From NCBI GenBank assembly GCA_035315885.1, contig DATFXM010000140.1:34579-98578 (forward strand): a DNA stretch of 64,000 nucleotides. The letters are read 5' to 3'. The position numbers and the translations under genes are program-made. Source of the stretch: DATFXM01 sp035315885. GTDB lineage: Bacteria; Acidobacteriota; Blastocatellia; UBA7656. How positions within the stretch are numbered: the stretch's first letter is position 1; each line of letters begins with the position of its first letter. Of the stretch, positions 51,059-58,787 are shown piece after piece. Below the pieces are notes generated by a model. The model was not told where the DNA came from. It made no database searches and saw only the letters and a program-made list of their open reading frames with translations.

Positions 51059-51880
51059 TCAGTTGTCGGCGGCTCTTGTTGTGATCGAAACTGGGAATTG
51101 AATCTCGGTCAGATATGCATTGGGTCGTTTGCTGTTGGCTTGCGGCCAGTAGAACTCGAGATTTGCGCCTGTCGGATTGTAGCCTTGCGATTTGATCCAC
51201 ACCCTGAGCCCGCGATACGTGTCCTCGATCGTGTCGTCTTCACCCAGGTGAACAGCCGCAGCCGTAGTGCTCGCGGGCAGCTCAAACACTCGAACTCGTT
51301 TGCTCTGCGGCACCGGTTTATGCAGTAGAATCAAGGCCTCGCATTCTATCGAGTGCCCGCTCGCAGCACACGCATGCCATATCGCGGCGCGTTGTCCAAC
51401 TCGCTGATAACGGCGAAGGTAATGTTGAAGCTCGTCGAACAAATTTTCCGCTTCATCATAGCCGCCGAGGGTCTCCCGCACCGATGCTACAAGGAGCGAA
51501 GGAGACTGCTTCAACGCAAACGGAGAATCCGCTTCGCGCGGCGTCGCCGGCAACTCACGCAGCCAATCCTCGAGCCGCGCGAGTTGCACCTTTTCGCGTG
51601 CGATGCTACGACGCAACTCAGACCTCTTGCGTTCGAGGATCGTGCGAAGATGCTTGTCGGACAGCGGGGCTTGAAATAAGGAAAGTATTTCGGACAACGA
51701 AAAGCCGAGCTCCTTGAAGGCCAGGATGTGATTCAGGCGTGATAGTAGATGAGGGTCATAGTAGCGGTAACCGGTATGCCGATCCACCGAAGTCGGTCTG
51801 AGCAGACCGATCTCGTCATAGAAGCGCAACGCCTTTACGCTTACCTGGGCGAGTCTCGCGAAGTCTCCAATTCGCAACAT
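51059..51880 (-). CDS. MerR-family regulator with GyrI/BmrR-like effector domain
   Basis: A 273-residue regulator. Residues 1-70 are a MerR winged helix-turn-helix (MLRIGDFARLAQVSVKALRF, YDEIGLLRPTSVDRHTGYRYY), followed by a dimer helix (KRSELRRSIAREKVQLARLEDWL). Residues ~120-273 form a GyrI-like small-molecule domain (ASVRETLGGYDEAENLF, VHLGEDDTIEDTYRGLRVWI, ANLEFYWPQANSKRPNAYLTEIQFPV). BmrR relatives of this type activate efflux or detoxification genes after binding hydrophobic cations. A MerR-type promoter lies 32 bases upstream, so autoregulation is likely. The RidA gene follows. Confidence 0.9.
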   Translation of the reverse strand: MLRIGDFARLAQVSVKALRFYDEIGLLRPTSVDRHTGYRYYDPHLLSRLNHILAFKELGFSLSEILSLFQAPLSDKHLRTILERKRSELRRSIAREKVQLARLEDWLRELPATPREADSPFALKQSPSLLVASVRETLGGYDEAENLFDELQHYLRRYQRVGQRAAIWHACAASGHSIECEALILLHKPVPQSKRVRVFELPASTTAAAVHLGEDDTIEDTYRGLRVWIKSQGYNPTGANLEFYWPQANSKRPNAYLTEIQFPVSITTRAADN

Positions 51881-51911
51881 GGGCCTCTCCTGAATAGTCG
51901 TCTGAGGCTAT

Positions 51912-51942
51912 AGCCTAAAGCCTCCCGCAACAGGAGAGTCAA
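51912..51942 (-). promoter_or_regulatory. MerR-type promoter with 19-bp spacer
   Basis: Reading leftward: -35 TTGACT (51937-51942), -10 TAGGCT (51912-51917), spacer exactly 19 bp. The spacer holds the dyad CTCCTGTTGCGGGAG. An over-long spacer with an internal dyad is the hallmark of promoters activated by MerR-family proteins through DNA twisting. The MerR gene begins 32 bases downstream, so it likely controls itself and the following RidA gene. Confidence 0.8.
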
Positions 51943-52138
51943 TCATAAAGTGGCCGATCCAGAAAATCATATTTGGGGTCAAACAAGTAAGTCAGGCTGC
52001 AGTGCAATTGGACCGGCCCTCACTGCGGGTTAACGACCGTCACTCGGCACGGACTCGATCACCGACAGGTCAATCGGGACAAGCCCCCAAGCACCTCCGG
52101 TTTGCGCCACGCATTGATAATATGATAGGTCATAACCG

Positions 52139-53509
52139 GTGCAGACAGAGCCAAATCTGGATGATCTTTTTCGGGCACGAGATTTTGCTTCATTGCGCGA
52201 GACTCTGTCCCGATTGACTCCGCCCGAGCTGGCAATGATGATCGCCGATGCGCCTTCTCATGAGCGAGTCATTCTCTTCCGCATTCTCCCTCGCAGGCTC
52301 GCAGCATCTATTTTCGAATACCTGCCTTTCGACAAGCAGCGTGAGCTGATCACAGGGATGGCAAAGACTGAGACGGCGGACATCTTGAACGAGATGTCTC
52401 CCGACGACCGCACGATGCTGCTCGAGGAGTTACCGGCTGAGGTGACGAAGGAATTGCTAGCCACGTTGCCGGCCGAAGAGCGGGCGGTTGCTGCCTCGCT
52501 GCTGGGGTATCCGGAAAACAGCATCGGGCGGCTTATGACTCCGAACTACATCGCGGTCAAGCCGGAGTGGACTGTGCGTTACGTGCTGGACTACATTCGC
52601 GAGCACGGCGAGGACAGCGAGACGCTGAGTACCATTTACGTCATCGACGATGACGGTGTGTTGATTGACGACCTGCGCATCAGGGTGTTTTTGCTTGCGT
52701 CGCTCTACAAGTCAGTATCAGAGCTGATGGACCATCGCTTTGTTTCGCTGAAGGCCACGGAGGATCAGGAACACGCAGTAGGGGTATTTCGGCAGTACGA
52801 TCGCAACGCGTTACCGGTTACCGATACAACAGGGGTGTTGATAGGGATAGTCACGGTCGACGACGTGCTGGACGTAGCCGAACTGGAAGCTACCGAAGAC
52901 ATTCAGAAGATCGGCGGTATGGAAGCGCTCGAAGAACCCTACATGAAGATCGCATTCACGCGGATGGTCCGAAAGAGGGCGGGCTGGCTGGTGATCCTGT
53001 TCCTCGGCGAGATGCTTACAGCGACGGCGATGGGATACTTCGAAGAGGAGATCAAACGAGCAGTCGTTCTTGCCCTTTTTGTTCCGCTGATCATCTCCAG
53101 CGGGGGTAATTCGGGGTCGCAGGCAGCAACACTTGTAATTCGCGCGTTGGCACTGGGTGAAGTCTCTTTGAGAGACTGGTGGCGAGTTGTGCGCCGGGAG
53201 ATTCTGTCGGGGCTGGCGCTTGGTTCGATTCTTGGAACCATCGGGTTCTTGCGTATCGTGATATGGGCGACATTCACGAGTCTTTATGGTCCGCACTGGC
53301 TGTTAGTTGCCTTGACGGTCGGCGTTGCGCTGGTAGGCATTGTGTTGTGGGGGACCTTGACCGGATCGATGTTGCCGCTCCTGCTACGCAGGCTGGGATT
53401 TGATCCTGCGGCCTCGTCGGCGCCATTCGTGGCAACGCTCGTGGATGTGACCGGGTTGCTGATCTACTTCAGCGTGGCAGCGGTAATTCTGCGCGGCACT
53501 CTGCTCTGA
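52139..53509 (+). CDS. mgtE: MgtE-family magnesium transporter
   Basis: A 456-residue inner-membrane protein from GTG 52139; the ribosome-binding site is weak. The order is standard: N-domain (residues ~1-130, helices such as RLTPPELAMMIADAPSHE and LLEELPAEVTKELLATLPAEE), two CBS domains (~135-260: SIGRLMTPNYIAVKPEWTV, IDDLRIRVFLLASLYKSVSEL and DRNALPVTDTTGVLIGIVTV) and five TM helices with the conserved VPLIISSGGNSGSQAATLVIRALALGEV. It forms a dimeric Mg2+ channel gated by cytosolic Mg2+ through the N and CBS domains. No M-box-like leader was recognised upstream. Confidence 0.93.
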   Translation: MQTEPNLDDLFRARDFASLRETLSRLTPPELAMMIADAPSHERVILFRILPRRLAASIFEYLPFDKQRELITGMAKTETADILNEMSPDDRTMLLEELPAEVTKELLATLPAEERAVAASLLGYPENSIGRLMTPNYIAVKPEWTVRYVLDYIREHGEDSETLSTIYVIDDDGVLIDDLRIRVFLLASLYKSVSELMDHRFVSLKATEDQEHAVGVFRQYDRNALPVTDTTGVLIGIVTVDDVLDVAELEATEDIQKIGGMEALEEPYMKIAFTRMVRKRAGWLVILFLGEMLTATAMGYFEEEIKRAVVLALFVPLIISSGGNSGSQAATLVIRALALGEVSLRDWWRVVRREILSGLALGSILGTIGFLRIVIWATFTSLYGPHWLLVALTVGVALVGIVLWGTLTGSMLPLLLRRLGFDPAASSAPFVATLVDVTGLLIYFSVAAVILRGTLL

Positions 53510-53617
53510 AGGAAAAGAAAAGGCGGGGCTGCGCTCTTCCAGCACGAAGCGGTCTGTCGGGAAAAAAGTCATGGGCAACTGAGTGAGAATTAACCCCGAT
53601 AGGAGTCAGCATGCGAC

Positions 53618-53667
53618 GCCTCCGCCAGGAGGGGCCTGTTTATAGAAGCCCTCCTTACGGAGGGCTC
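53618..53667. repeat. Two GC-rich hairpins downstream of mgtE
   Basis: CCTCC-GCCA-GGAGG (53619-53632) and AGCCCTCC-TTAC-GGAGGGCT (53647-53666, 8-bp stem). No U-run follows on either strand. They lie at the junction of the mgtE gene and the convergent small basic gene, and are of a different sequence from the heptamer families. Confidence 0.6.
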
Positions 53668-53749
53668 GGAGCCTAATCTATATCTGCTGCCTCAGGTACT
53701 AGCGATAACGCTAATACAGCCAGCTAATTTCTCCATCCTTCTTTCGACG

Positions 53750-53959
53750 TCATCGGTGTCTCTCCTTTCTATCGGCGCCTTTTGTCGCCGGCGCATTACT
53801 TTCTTTGAATAAAGAGTGAAACAAGCGAGCTAACGAACTCTTTGCCGGGTAAGCAGAAGCATCGCGTATCTCGGCGAGATAGTTTGCGAGTTCGCGCTTC
53901 ATGAGGCGGCGACGGAATTTCGTCGTCAGTTTGAGCGTTCTTTCCGTCGCTGTCTTCAC
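53750..53959 (-). CDS. Small basic protein, uncertain
   Basis: A 69-residue frame from GTG 53959 with AGGGG ~7 bases upstream, 28 bases after the stop of the co-directional porin gene. It is basic and helical: TLKLTTKFRRRLMKRELANYLAEIRDASAYP and SSLARLFHSLFKESNAP. No family recognised. The composition is protein-like and the operon spacing is favourable, but no independent evidence supports it. Alternative: non-coding 3' region. Confidence 0.35.
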   Translation of the reverse strand: MKTATERTLKLTTKFRRRLMKRELANYLAEIRDASAYPAKSSLARLFHSLFKESNAPATKGADRKERHR

Positions 53960-53987
53960 AATAGGCCCCTGTCGAGACTTCGGCGGT

Positions 53988-55802
53988 CTACAACTTCACG
54001 AGTAGCGCAATGGTGAACCTGTTTTCGTACTTTCGAAGATCCGGAGCAAAGCCGGGCACAAACGAACCGGGAGGTCCCTGGTTGCCGCCGGGAGGCGTCA
54101 GACCACCGGGCCCTGTGAAGTACGGGACGTTTGATGCTCGGTGATTGAACTCAAAGCGGAATGTTGTGAACTGTTTGGGCATCCAGTCGAAGGTAATCGA
54201 CGAATCCCAGGCTTTGAATTCATCTCCAGGAGCTGCAGTGAAGTAGGGCGTACCCGAGAATGCGGTCGCTCCGTTGATTGGCGGAATCAGGACAAGGTAG
54301 CGCCCGGGATTGTTGATCGCCCCGCCGCCGAGGGTCAAACCGAACAGGTCCTTGTGAAACCAGAACCGGTTGTAGGCCATGAAACCCAGGAAGTATTGAG
54401 ATGGCTTCTGCGGCGTACCGCCGGTGCAACTGACACCGCTGTCGCTTCCGAACTCGCAACCAGCATCAATGGTGAAAGTGAACGCTGCTTTGCTGAGGCC
54501 TCTTTGCGGACGATCCAGATACTTTACTTGAATACTGTCGTCGGTGTGAAAGCGCTTCCTTCCAGATATCCCCAACGTGTCGGTACCCCAGTATTGATTG
54601 CCAAGGATTGAGATGTTGCCATTGGGCCGCCATAGAACCTGCAAGCCGACTCCGGGTGCCTTGTTGAATTTGCCGTACGACTGCCAGCCATTGACGAACC
54701 ACGGTTCGATCTTCAACTTGTCGCTGGGGAATATCTGAATCCGGACGCCGTTAAAAAACCATGGCGTGTTTGATGAAACGTACGACGGCTGATAGGCCCA
54801 GTTGTCGAATTGGTAGTAGCTGAACAGGCCTACGTACGACATGAATATGCCGGCATCTACGTTGATGCCGTGCAGCTTGTCGAAGTGATATCCACCGTAT
54901 GCTTCCGAGATGTACCGGTAGGCGTTATCCAGTTGCCATTGACCGCGGGCGGGGCTGGCATCGTTGCGCGGAGTCGTTTGAGAGTACATCCCGAACTGAG
55001 TCATCAATCTTCCGCGAACATTGTTGTAGTGGAAGTCTCCGCCGACACCAATTTGCGTTACTTGCACCTCGTTCGATCGGAAGACTTCGCTCGATCCTCC
55101 GATCGTGTGATCCGTCGGATGATGAAACGAATAGTGATAGGCGGTATCGAATCTTATTTCGGCGGTGAAGACCTTCGTGTCGATCGGAGACTCTTTTGTG
55201 CGGGGATTACCCGTCAGCCATGTGAAGTCGGCAAACGCAAATGGTTCCTTCTTAGCGGGGGCCTGTGCCGGTTCGGTTTGTAAGGTTGGTGAAGCAGAGG
55301 CGGCAAGCGAGGCAGATTGCTGCGACGCCGTAGAAGAGCCTTGCGAACCAACGTCCTTGGTAGAGGCTGGATTGATCGATGAGGACTCGGCAGCTCCCTG
55401 ATTTTCATGCGACCCATTAGCGGGGTTTGTCGCGGCGCGCGACTCGAGTGCGGCCAGACGCTGTTCGAGCTTTTCGATCCTGTCGAGCAGCAGTCGCTCC
55501 CGCTCGGTCAGCGGCGCCGAGGAATCTTTGTTTGTAGCGCCGCTATCCGCCGCTTTCTTTTCAACCGTCGCCGGCGACACAGAACCTCCGGCGGAGGGCG
55601 ACGAATTGTTCTTTGCGCCGTCGGTACTCTTTTCATCTCTCTGGCCCGCAGTCGCGATCCCGCTAGCAAATATCACAAGCACCGCAGCGCAAAGAGCGCC
55701 GGCTATCGGAGATGTTGCCAAAGGGCGTGTCCTGTGCGGCCCTCGAACAACAAACGACCTGGGCGTGTAGGTCCAGATGAGTGGAATTCTTGTCAGTCTC
55801 AT
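53988..55802 (-). CDS. Outer-membrane beta-barrel porin (BBP2/OmpL-like) with coiled-coil N-terminus
   Basis: AAGGAG sits 7 bases before ATG 55802. The 604-residue protein has a long N-terminal leader (hydrophobic ~37-54), a low-complexity S/A/T region, a coiled coil (TERERLLLDRIEKLEQRLAALESRA), and a barrel of alternating strands with many aromatic residues (ITIGGSSEVFRS, YRYISEAYGGYHFDKLHGINVDAGIFMSYVGL, FNGVRIQIFPSDKLKIEPWFVNGWQ, given in parts) ending KYENRFTIALLVKL. This matches the BBP2 putative beta-barrel porin family. It should let small solutes cross the outer membrane. A second member lies 856 bp away in the opposite direction. Confidence 0.82.
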   Translation of the reverse strand: MRLTRIPLIWTYTPRSFVVRGPHRTRPLATSPIAGALCAAVLVIFASGIATAGQRDEKSTDGAKNNSSPSAGGSVSPATVEKKAADSGATNKDSSAPLTERERLLLDRIEKLEQRLAALESRAATNPANGSHENQGAAESSSINPASTKDVGSQGSSTASQQSASLAASASPTLQTEPAQAPAKKEPFAFADFTWLTGNPRTKESPIDTKVFTAEIRFDTAYHYSFHHPTDHTIGGSSEVFRSNEVQVTQIGVGGDFHYNNVRGRLMTQFGMYSQTTPRNDASPARGQWQLDNAYRYISEAYGGYHFDKLHGINVDAGIFMSYVGLFSYYQFDNWAYQPSYVSSNTPWFFNGVRIQIFPSDKLKIEPWFVNGWQSYGKFNKAPGVGLQVLWRPNGNISILGNQYWGTDTLGISGRKRFHTDDSIQVKYLDRPQRGLSKAAFTFTIDAGCEFGSDSGVSCTGGTPQKPSQYFLGFMAYNRFWFHKDLFGLTLGGGAINNPGRYLVLIPPINGATAFSGTPYFTAAPGDEFKAWDSSITFDWMPKQFTTFRFEFNHRASNVPYFTGPGGLTPPGGNQGPPGSFVPGFAPDLRKYENRFTIALLVKL

Positions 55803-56106
55803 TTGGTCTCCTTGAGTAAGTGGTTTGTTACCCGTCATCACCGGTAACTGTTTAGGACGAGCATCTGTGTGCCCTTAAAAAAAGACATAAGGGGCGACTC
55901 TAACAATAGGAAGATCAGGAAGTAATAAGTTGCACATAGAAAATCCGTAAGAATTGAATTAAGAAGTCGTAATGTCAGGACTGTAGCGGGCAGCGCGAGC
56001 CGCCGGCATACAGTTCCGGTCTCTTTTCGAGACTAACAGCCTTACGAACTCCGAAGGATTTCCTGATGAATTCTTGACGCCGCGATTATGACTTCCTTAC
56101 GCCAGG

Positions 56107-56127
56107 ACCGTTAGAGTTGCTAACGGT
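56107..56127. promoter_or_regulatory. 21-bp perfect inverted repeat ACCGTTAG-AGTTG-CTAACGGT
   Basis: Two 8-bp arms with a 5-base spacer, followed at once by TATAAGC. It lies 22 bases before the small gene at 56149 and upstream of the porin/kdp genes. Typical operator geometry for a dimeric regulator; the protein is unknown. Confidence 0.5.
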
Positions 56128-56148
56128 ATAAGCGGGGGCGACCTCAGT

Positions 56149-56382
56149 ATGACAATCGAAATAGTTGGCGTTATGGCGACGTTCGGGGTCACAGCTCTGT
56201 TGTTGGTCCTTAGACACCTGCTGGTAAGCGCGGGGAAATCAGCCAGAAACGTTTCGGTTCGGATGCGCTCTCAAGATGAACGTAACGGTCCTGGAGCTGA
56301 ACGGGGTCAGGTGCGGCAAATTTATCCCGTGGAGGGCAAGCGCGGAACGCTTAAGGCTGGCGCCAGCAGTCAACCCCGTTGA
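56149..56382 (+). CDS. Small predicted membrane protein, uncertain
   Basis: A 77-residue frame opening with a hydrophobic helix (VGVMATFGVTALLLVLRHLLV, residues ~7-27, given in part) followed by a polar tail (SAGKSARNVSVRMRSQDERNGPGAE) of basic character. A perfect dyad precedes it. No ribosome-binding site is obvious and the tail looks unstructured, so the true stop or even the gene may differ. If real, it is a single-pass inner-membrane peptide in the leader of the porin-kdp region. Confidence 0.35.
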   Translation: MTIEIVGVMATFGVTALLLVLRHLLVSAGKSARNVSVRMRSQDERNGPGAERGQVRQIYPVEGKRGTLKAGASSQPR

Positions 56383-56658
56383 TCCAGGATCGTTTCCCGA
56401 CTACCCGATTAGAACGGGAGCGCGTTGTTACGGGAAACTCTGGTGCCGACGGTTTTACTGCGGATTTTGCAGGAGTCGATGAGGATCGTGGTCCTGTTAC
56501 GGTGGAATGAGCAAGGCGGGAACCTTCTCGAAGGTTGGCTCGTGGTCCCAGTTGCGGCTGCAGGACGCCAAGAGCGTTTTGCGACGAATCAGCATGCCAG
56601 ACTGGCTAATAGGCTGTGCTTGGTGATTGAATCGGAGCCGCAGCCGAAAGGAGGGCGC

Positions 56659-58386
56659 ATGAGGACCACGAGAAACTACCGGCAAACATTCAGGCGCTGC
56701 GAATACGATTCGAACCTTGGTCTGAACAACTTTTCCTCCGGAGCGCGACTTGGCTCCGTAGTCGTGCTGTTAGCCGCGGGTATCTGTATTCTGTTTCCAG
56801 GTGTGAACGTGAACGGTCAGAGCAGACCGATTGCCAGCCAACGGGCGCTCGCTTCGATCGATACCGGCAAAGCCATTACTGGGAAATCGTCTGCAGACGA
56901 GAAGAGTGGCCGCGACAGAGAAGACGTCACTTTCCGGTCGACTGTGGACTCCTCCGCACTGCTTGAAGAGATAAGACAAATGCGGCAGGACATCGAGCGT
57001 TTGCACGCGCATGTTGCGGAGCTCGAAACGCACATAAACCGGCTTGAAGCGGAGAGGCAGGGCCGCGGGGTGTCCGATACGTTCGCTTCTGATCGCAATG
57101 ACGCGGGCGACCTGGCCTCGTTCAATGTCGCCGCAAAACAGCCGGTCGATACGAGCGGGAGTGGGCCAGGGTCCAGCATCGCTGACGCATCAGTTCCCAG
57201 CGCTGTCGAAGGTGAGTTAACAACAACCCAGGAAAAGAGTGCCGCCAAGGACGATTCGGCGGTGCTTGCATTCTTTCGGGATACGACTATCAACGTCACC
57301 GTAGACGGTTACTACGCGTACAACTTCAACCACCCGATTGGACGCGTGAATCTGTTGCGGGCTTATGATGTGTCGCACAACAGCTTCAGCTTGAATCAGG
57401 CTGCGGTAGTGATAGAGCAGGCGCCGAACGTGGAAGCCGGGAGACGATTTGGACTACGATTGGATTTGCAGTATGGGCAGGCGACCGAGACGCTGCAGGG
57501 AAGTGCGAATAACGAGCTTCGGCCGCAGGCTTATCGTCCGGTGTGGCAGGCGTATGGGACCTACATCGCTCCGATCGGAAAGGGACTCTCGATCGACTTC
57601 GGCAAATTCGCGAGCAATCTCGGATACGAGTCCAACTATACCAAAGACAACTACAACTATTCCCGAGCGTTCTATTTCAATTTTCTGCCGTTTTATCACT
57701 TCGGCCTGCGCACTAAGTTGCCGATAAACGACAAGGTGACGGTGATGTATAACTTGATGAACGGCGTACAAGAGTCGGAGGATTTCAACCGATTCAAGTC
57801 GCAGCACTTTGCCGTGACTCTCACGCCGGTCAAGAAGGTGACGTGGCAGGTGAACTACTACGTCGGCCGCGAGCAACGCGACGTCGTTCCGATCCTAAAC
57901 CCGACGTTCCCAACGTTGCCGACGCAACCCGGCCTGCCGACCGAGGGCATTTCACCGGCCCCGAAAGGCAGGTTCCACATAGTCGACACCTACGCTGCGT
58001 TCAACATCACTGACAACTTCCTGTTTGCTCTGGAAGGCGACTATGTGATCCACCGCGTTGAAGAGTTCTCGGCGCCGTCGCGAGTAACCGGGGGCGCGGC
58101 GTATGCGCGTTATCAATTCACTCCGAAGTTTGCCCTTGCAGCGCGAGGCGAGTATCTCTCGGATCGCGGCGGACTTTTCAGCGGGGTAACTCAAGCGCTG
58201 AAGGAAACGACGCTGACGGCCGACTTCAAGGTTGCCGACGGGCTGATACTGCGAGGCGAATGGCGGCGGGATTTTTCGAACCAGGAGTTCTTTTTGACCG
58301 ACACTCAGGGCATCCGCAAGCGCGAACAGAATACCGCCACCATTGGAATGATCTGGTGGATTGGGAAGAAGCAAGGCTCCTGGTAG
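56659..58386 (+). CDS. BBP2/OmpL-like porin next to kdp
   Basis: AAAGGAGG sits just before ATG 56659; codons upstream to 56425 are leader. The 575-residue protein has an export segment (~residues 34-52), a coiled coil (~98-135, LLEEIRQMRQDIERLHAHVAELETHINRLEAE, in parts) and a barrel: NVTVDGYYAYNFNHPIGRVNLLRAYDVSHNSFSLNQ, GLRLDLQYGQATETLQG, LSIDFGKFASNLGYESNYTKDNYNYSRAFYF (parts) ending RKREQNTATIGMIWWIGKKQ. This is the BBP2 family. The first kdp ORF starts 59 bases after its stop, so it may be co-transcribed with the K+ pump and serve as the outer-membrane route for K+. Confidence 0.85.
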   Translation: MRTTRNYRQTFRRCEYDSNLGLNNFSSGARLGSVVVLLAAGICILFPGVNVNGQSRPIASQRALASIDTGKAITGKSSADEKSGRDREDVTFRSTVDSSALLEEIRQMRQDIERLHAHVAELETHINRLEAERQGRGVSDTFASDRNDAGDLASFNVAAKQPVDTSGSGPGSSIADASVPSAVEGELTTTQEKSAAKDDSAVLAFFRDTTINVTVDGYYAYNFNHPIGRVNLLRAYDVSHNSFSLNQAAVVIEQAPNVEAGRRFGLRLDLQYGQATETLQGSANNELRPQAYRPVWQAYGTYIAPIGKGLSIDFGKFASNLGYESNYTKDNYNYSRAFYFNFLPFYHFGLRTKLPINDKVTVMYNLMNGVQESEDFNRFKSQHFAVTLTPVKKVTWQVNYYVGREQRDVVPILNPTFPTLPTQPGLPTEGISPAPKGRFHIVDTYAAFNITDNFLFALEGDYVIHRVEEFSAPSRVTGGAAYARYQFTPKFALAARGEYLSDRGGLFSGVTQALKETTLTADFKVADGLILRGEWRRDFSNQEFFLTDTQGIRKREQNTATIGMIWWIGKKQGSW

Positions 58387-58445
58387 CGAGTGTTGTCGTG
58401 TAATACAGCGGGTATGGAGAGGTGAGATCTCGAGGGGAGACTACG

Positions 58446-58529
58446 ATGATTGATGTGATGTACATCGCCATTGTGTGCGCATTCTTCGCGGTTGCTTTTT
58501 GGTACGTGCGGTTCTGCGAAAAGGTCTGA
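58446..58529 (+). CDS. 27-residue membrane peptide upstream of kdpF
   Basis: A short frame, MIDVMYIAIVCAFFAVAFWY, then VRFCEKV and stop, with GAGGGGAG before the ATG. A single TM helix with a short basic tail fits a small accessory peptide of the Kdp pump. Similar 25-30 residue ORFs occur next to kdpF in other bacteria, in my recollection. It was too short for ordinary gene finders. The gap to kdpF is 75 bases. Confidence 0.7.
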   Translation: MIDVMYIAIVCAFFAVAFWYVRFCEKV

Positions 58530-58604
58530 GGGAGTCAATAGTTTGTGTTGTGACAGGTTTATTCAAGGAACGTGCAAGCGTGGCGCACTTCGAGGAGTGA
58601 ACAG

Positions 58605-58694
58605 ATGAACGCGGAATACATAGTGAGCGGGCTGATCGCGCTGGCGCTATTGATCTATCTGGCGGTGGCTCTGCTAAAGCCGGAGAAGTTTTAG
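58605..58694 (+). CDS. kdpF: KdpF, small stabilising subunit of the K+ pump
   Basis: A 29-residue peptide (MNAEYIVSGLIALALLIYLA, VALLKPEKF) with GAGGAG 8 bases upstream. It has the single TM helix and the KPEKF end typical of KdpF, which stabilises the KdpABC complex in the membrane. It is followed by a heptamer inverted repeat before kdpA. Confidence 0.93.
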   Translation: MNAEYIVSGLIALALLIYLAVALLKPEKF

Positions 58695-58696
58695 GA

Positions 58697-58770
58697 AGTG
58701 TTGAGTGCTGAGTAGTGAGTGGCAAGGAGCTTTCGGCGAATCAGACTCAGCACTCAACACTCAGCACTTC
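58697..58770. repeat. Heptamer inverted repeat inside the kdp operon
   Basis: Left arm 58697-58722 (TGTTGAGTGCTGAGTAGTGAGT), right arm 58741-58770 (GACTCAGCACTCAACACTCAGC), core GGCAAGGAGCTTTCGGCG. The hairpin lies between kdpF and kdpA on one transcript. It could attenuate or set the ratio of the small peptides to the pump, or be a recent insertion. Confidence 0.8.
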
Positions 58771-58787
58771 TGTTAGAGGTTAAGAAA

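Larger units (their letters stand above)
55803..56658. other. 856-bp region between the two divergent porin genes
   Basis: Contains a T/A-rich stretch (55870-55980), a perfect 21-bp dyad at 56107-56127 and one small doubtful gene at 56149. The 3' part (56383-56640) has open frames that run into the porin leader but no ribosome-binding site. A pair of diverged arms (AAGTCGTAAT near 55963 and ATTATGACTT near 56086) gives an imperfect larger dyad. Promoters of both porins are expected here. Confidence 0.4.

Noticed and set aside
51943..52138. Mg2+-sensing riboswitch before mgtE
   Set aside because: I looked for an M-box-like leader with its conserved loops but found only ~195 bases without the expected helices.
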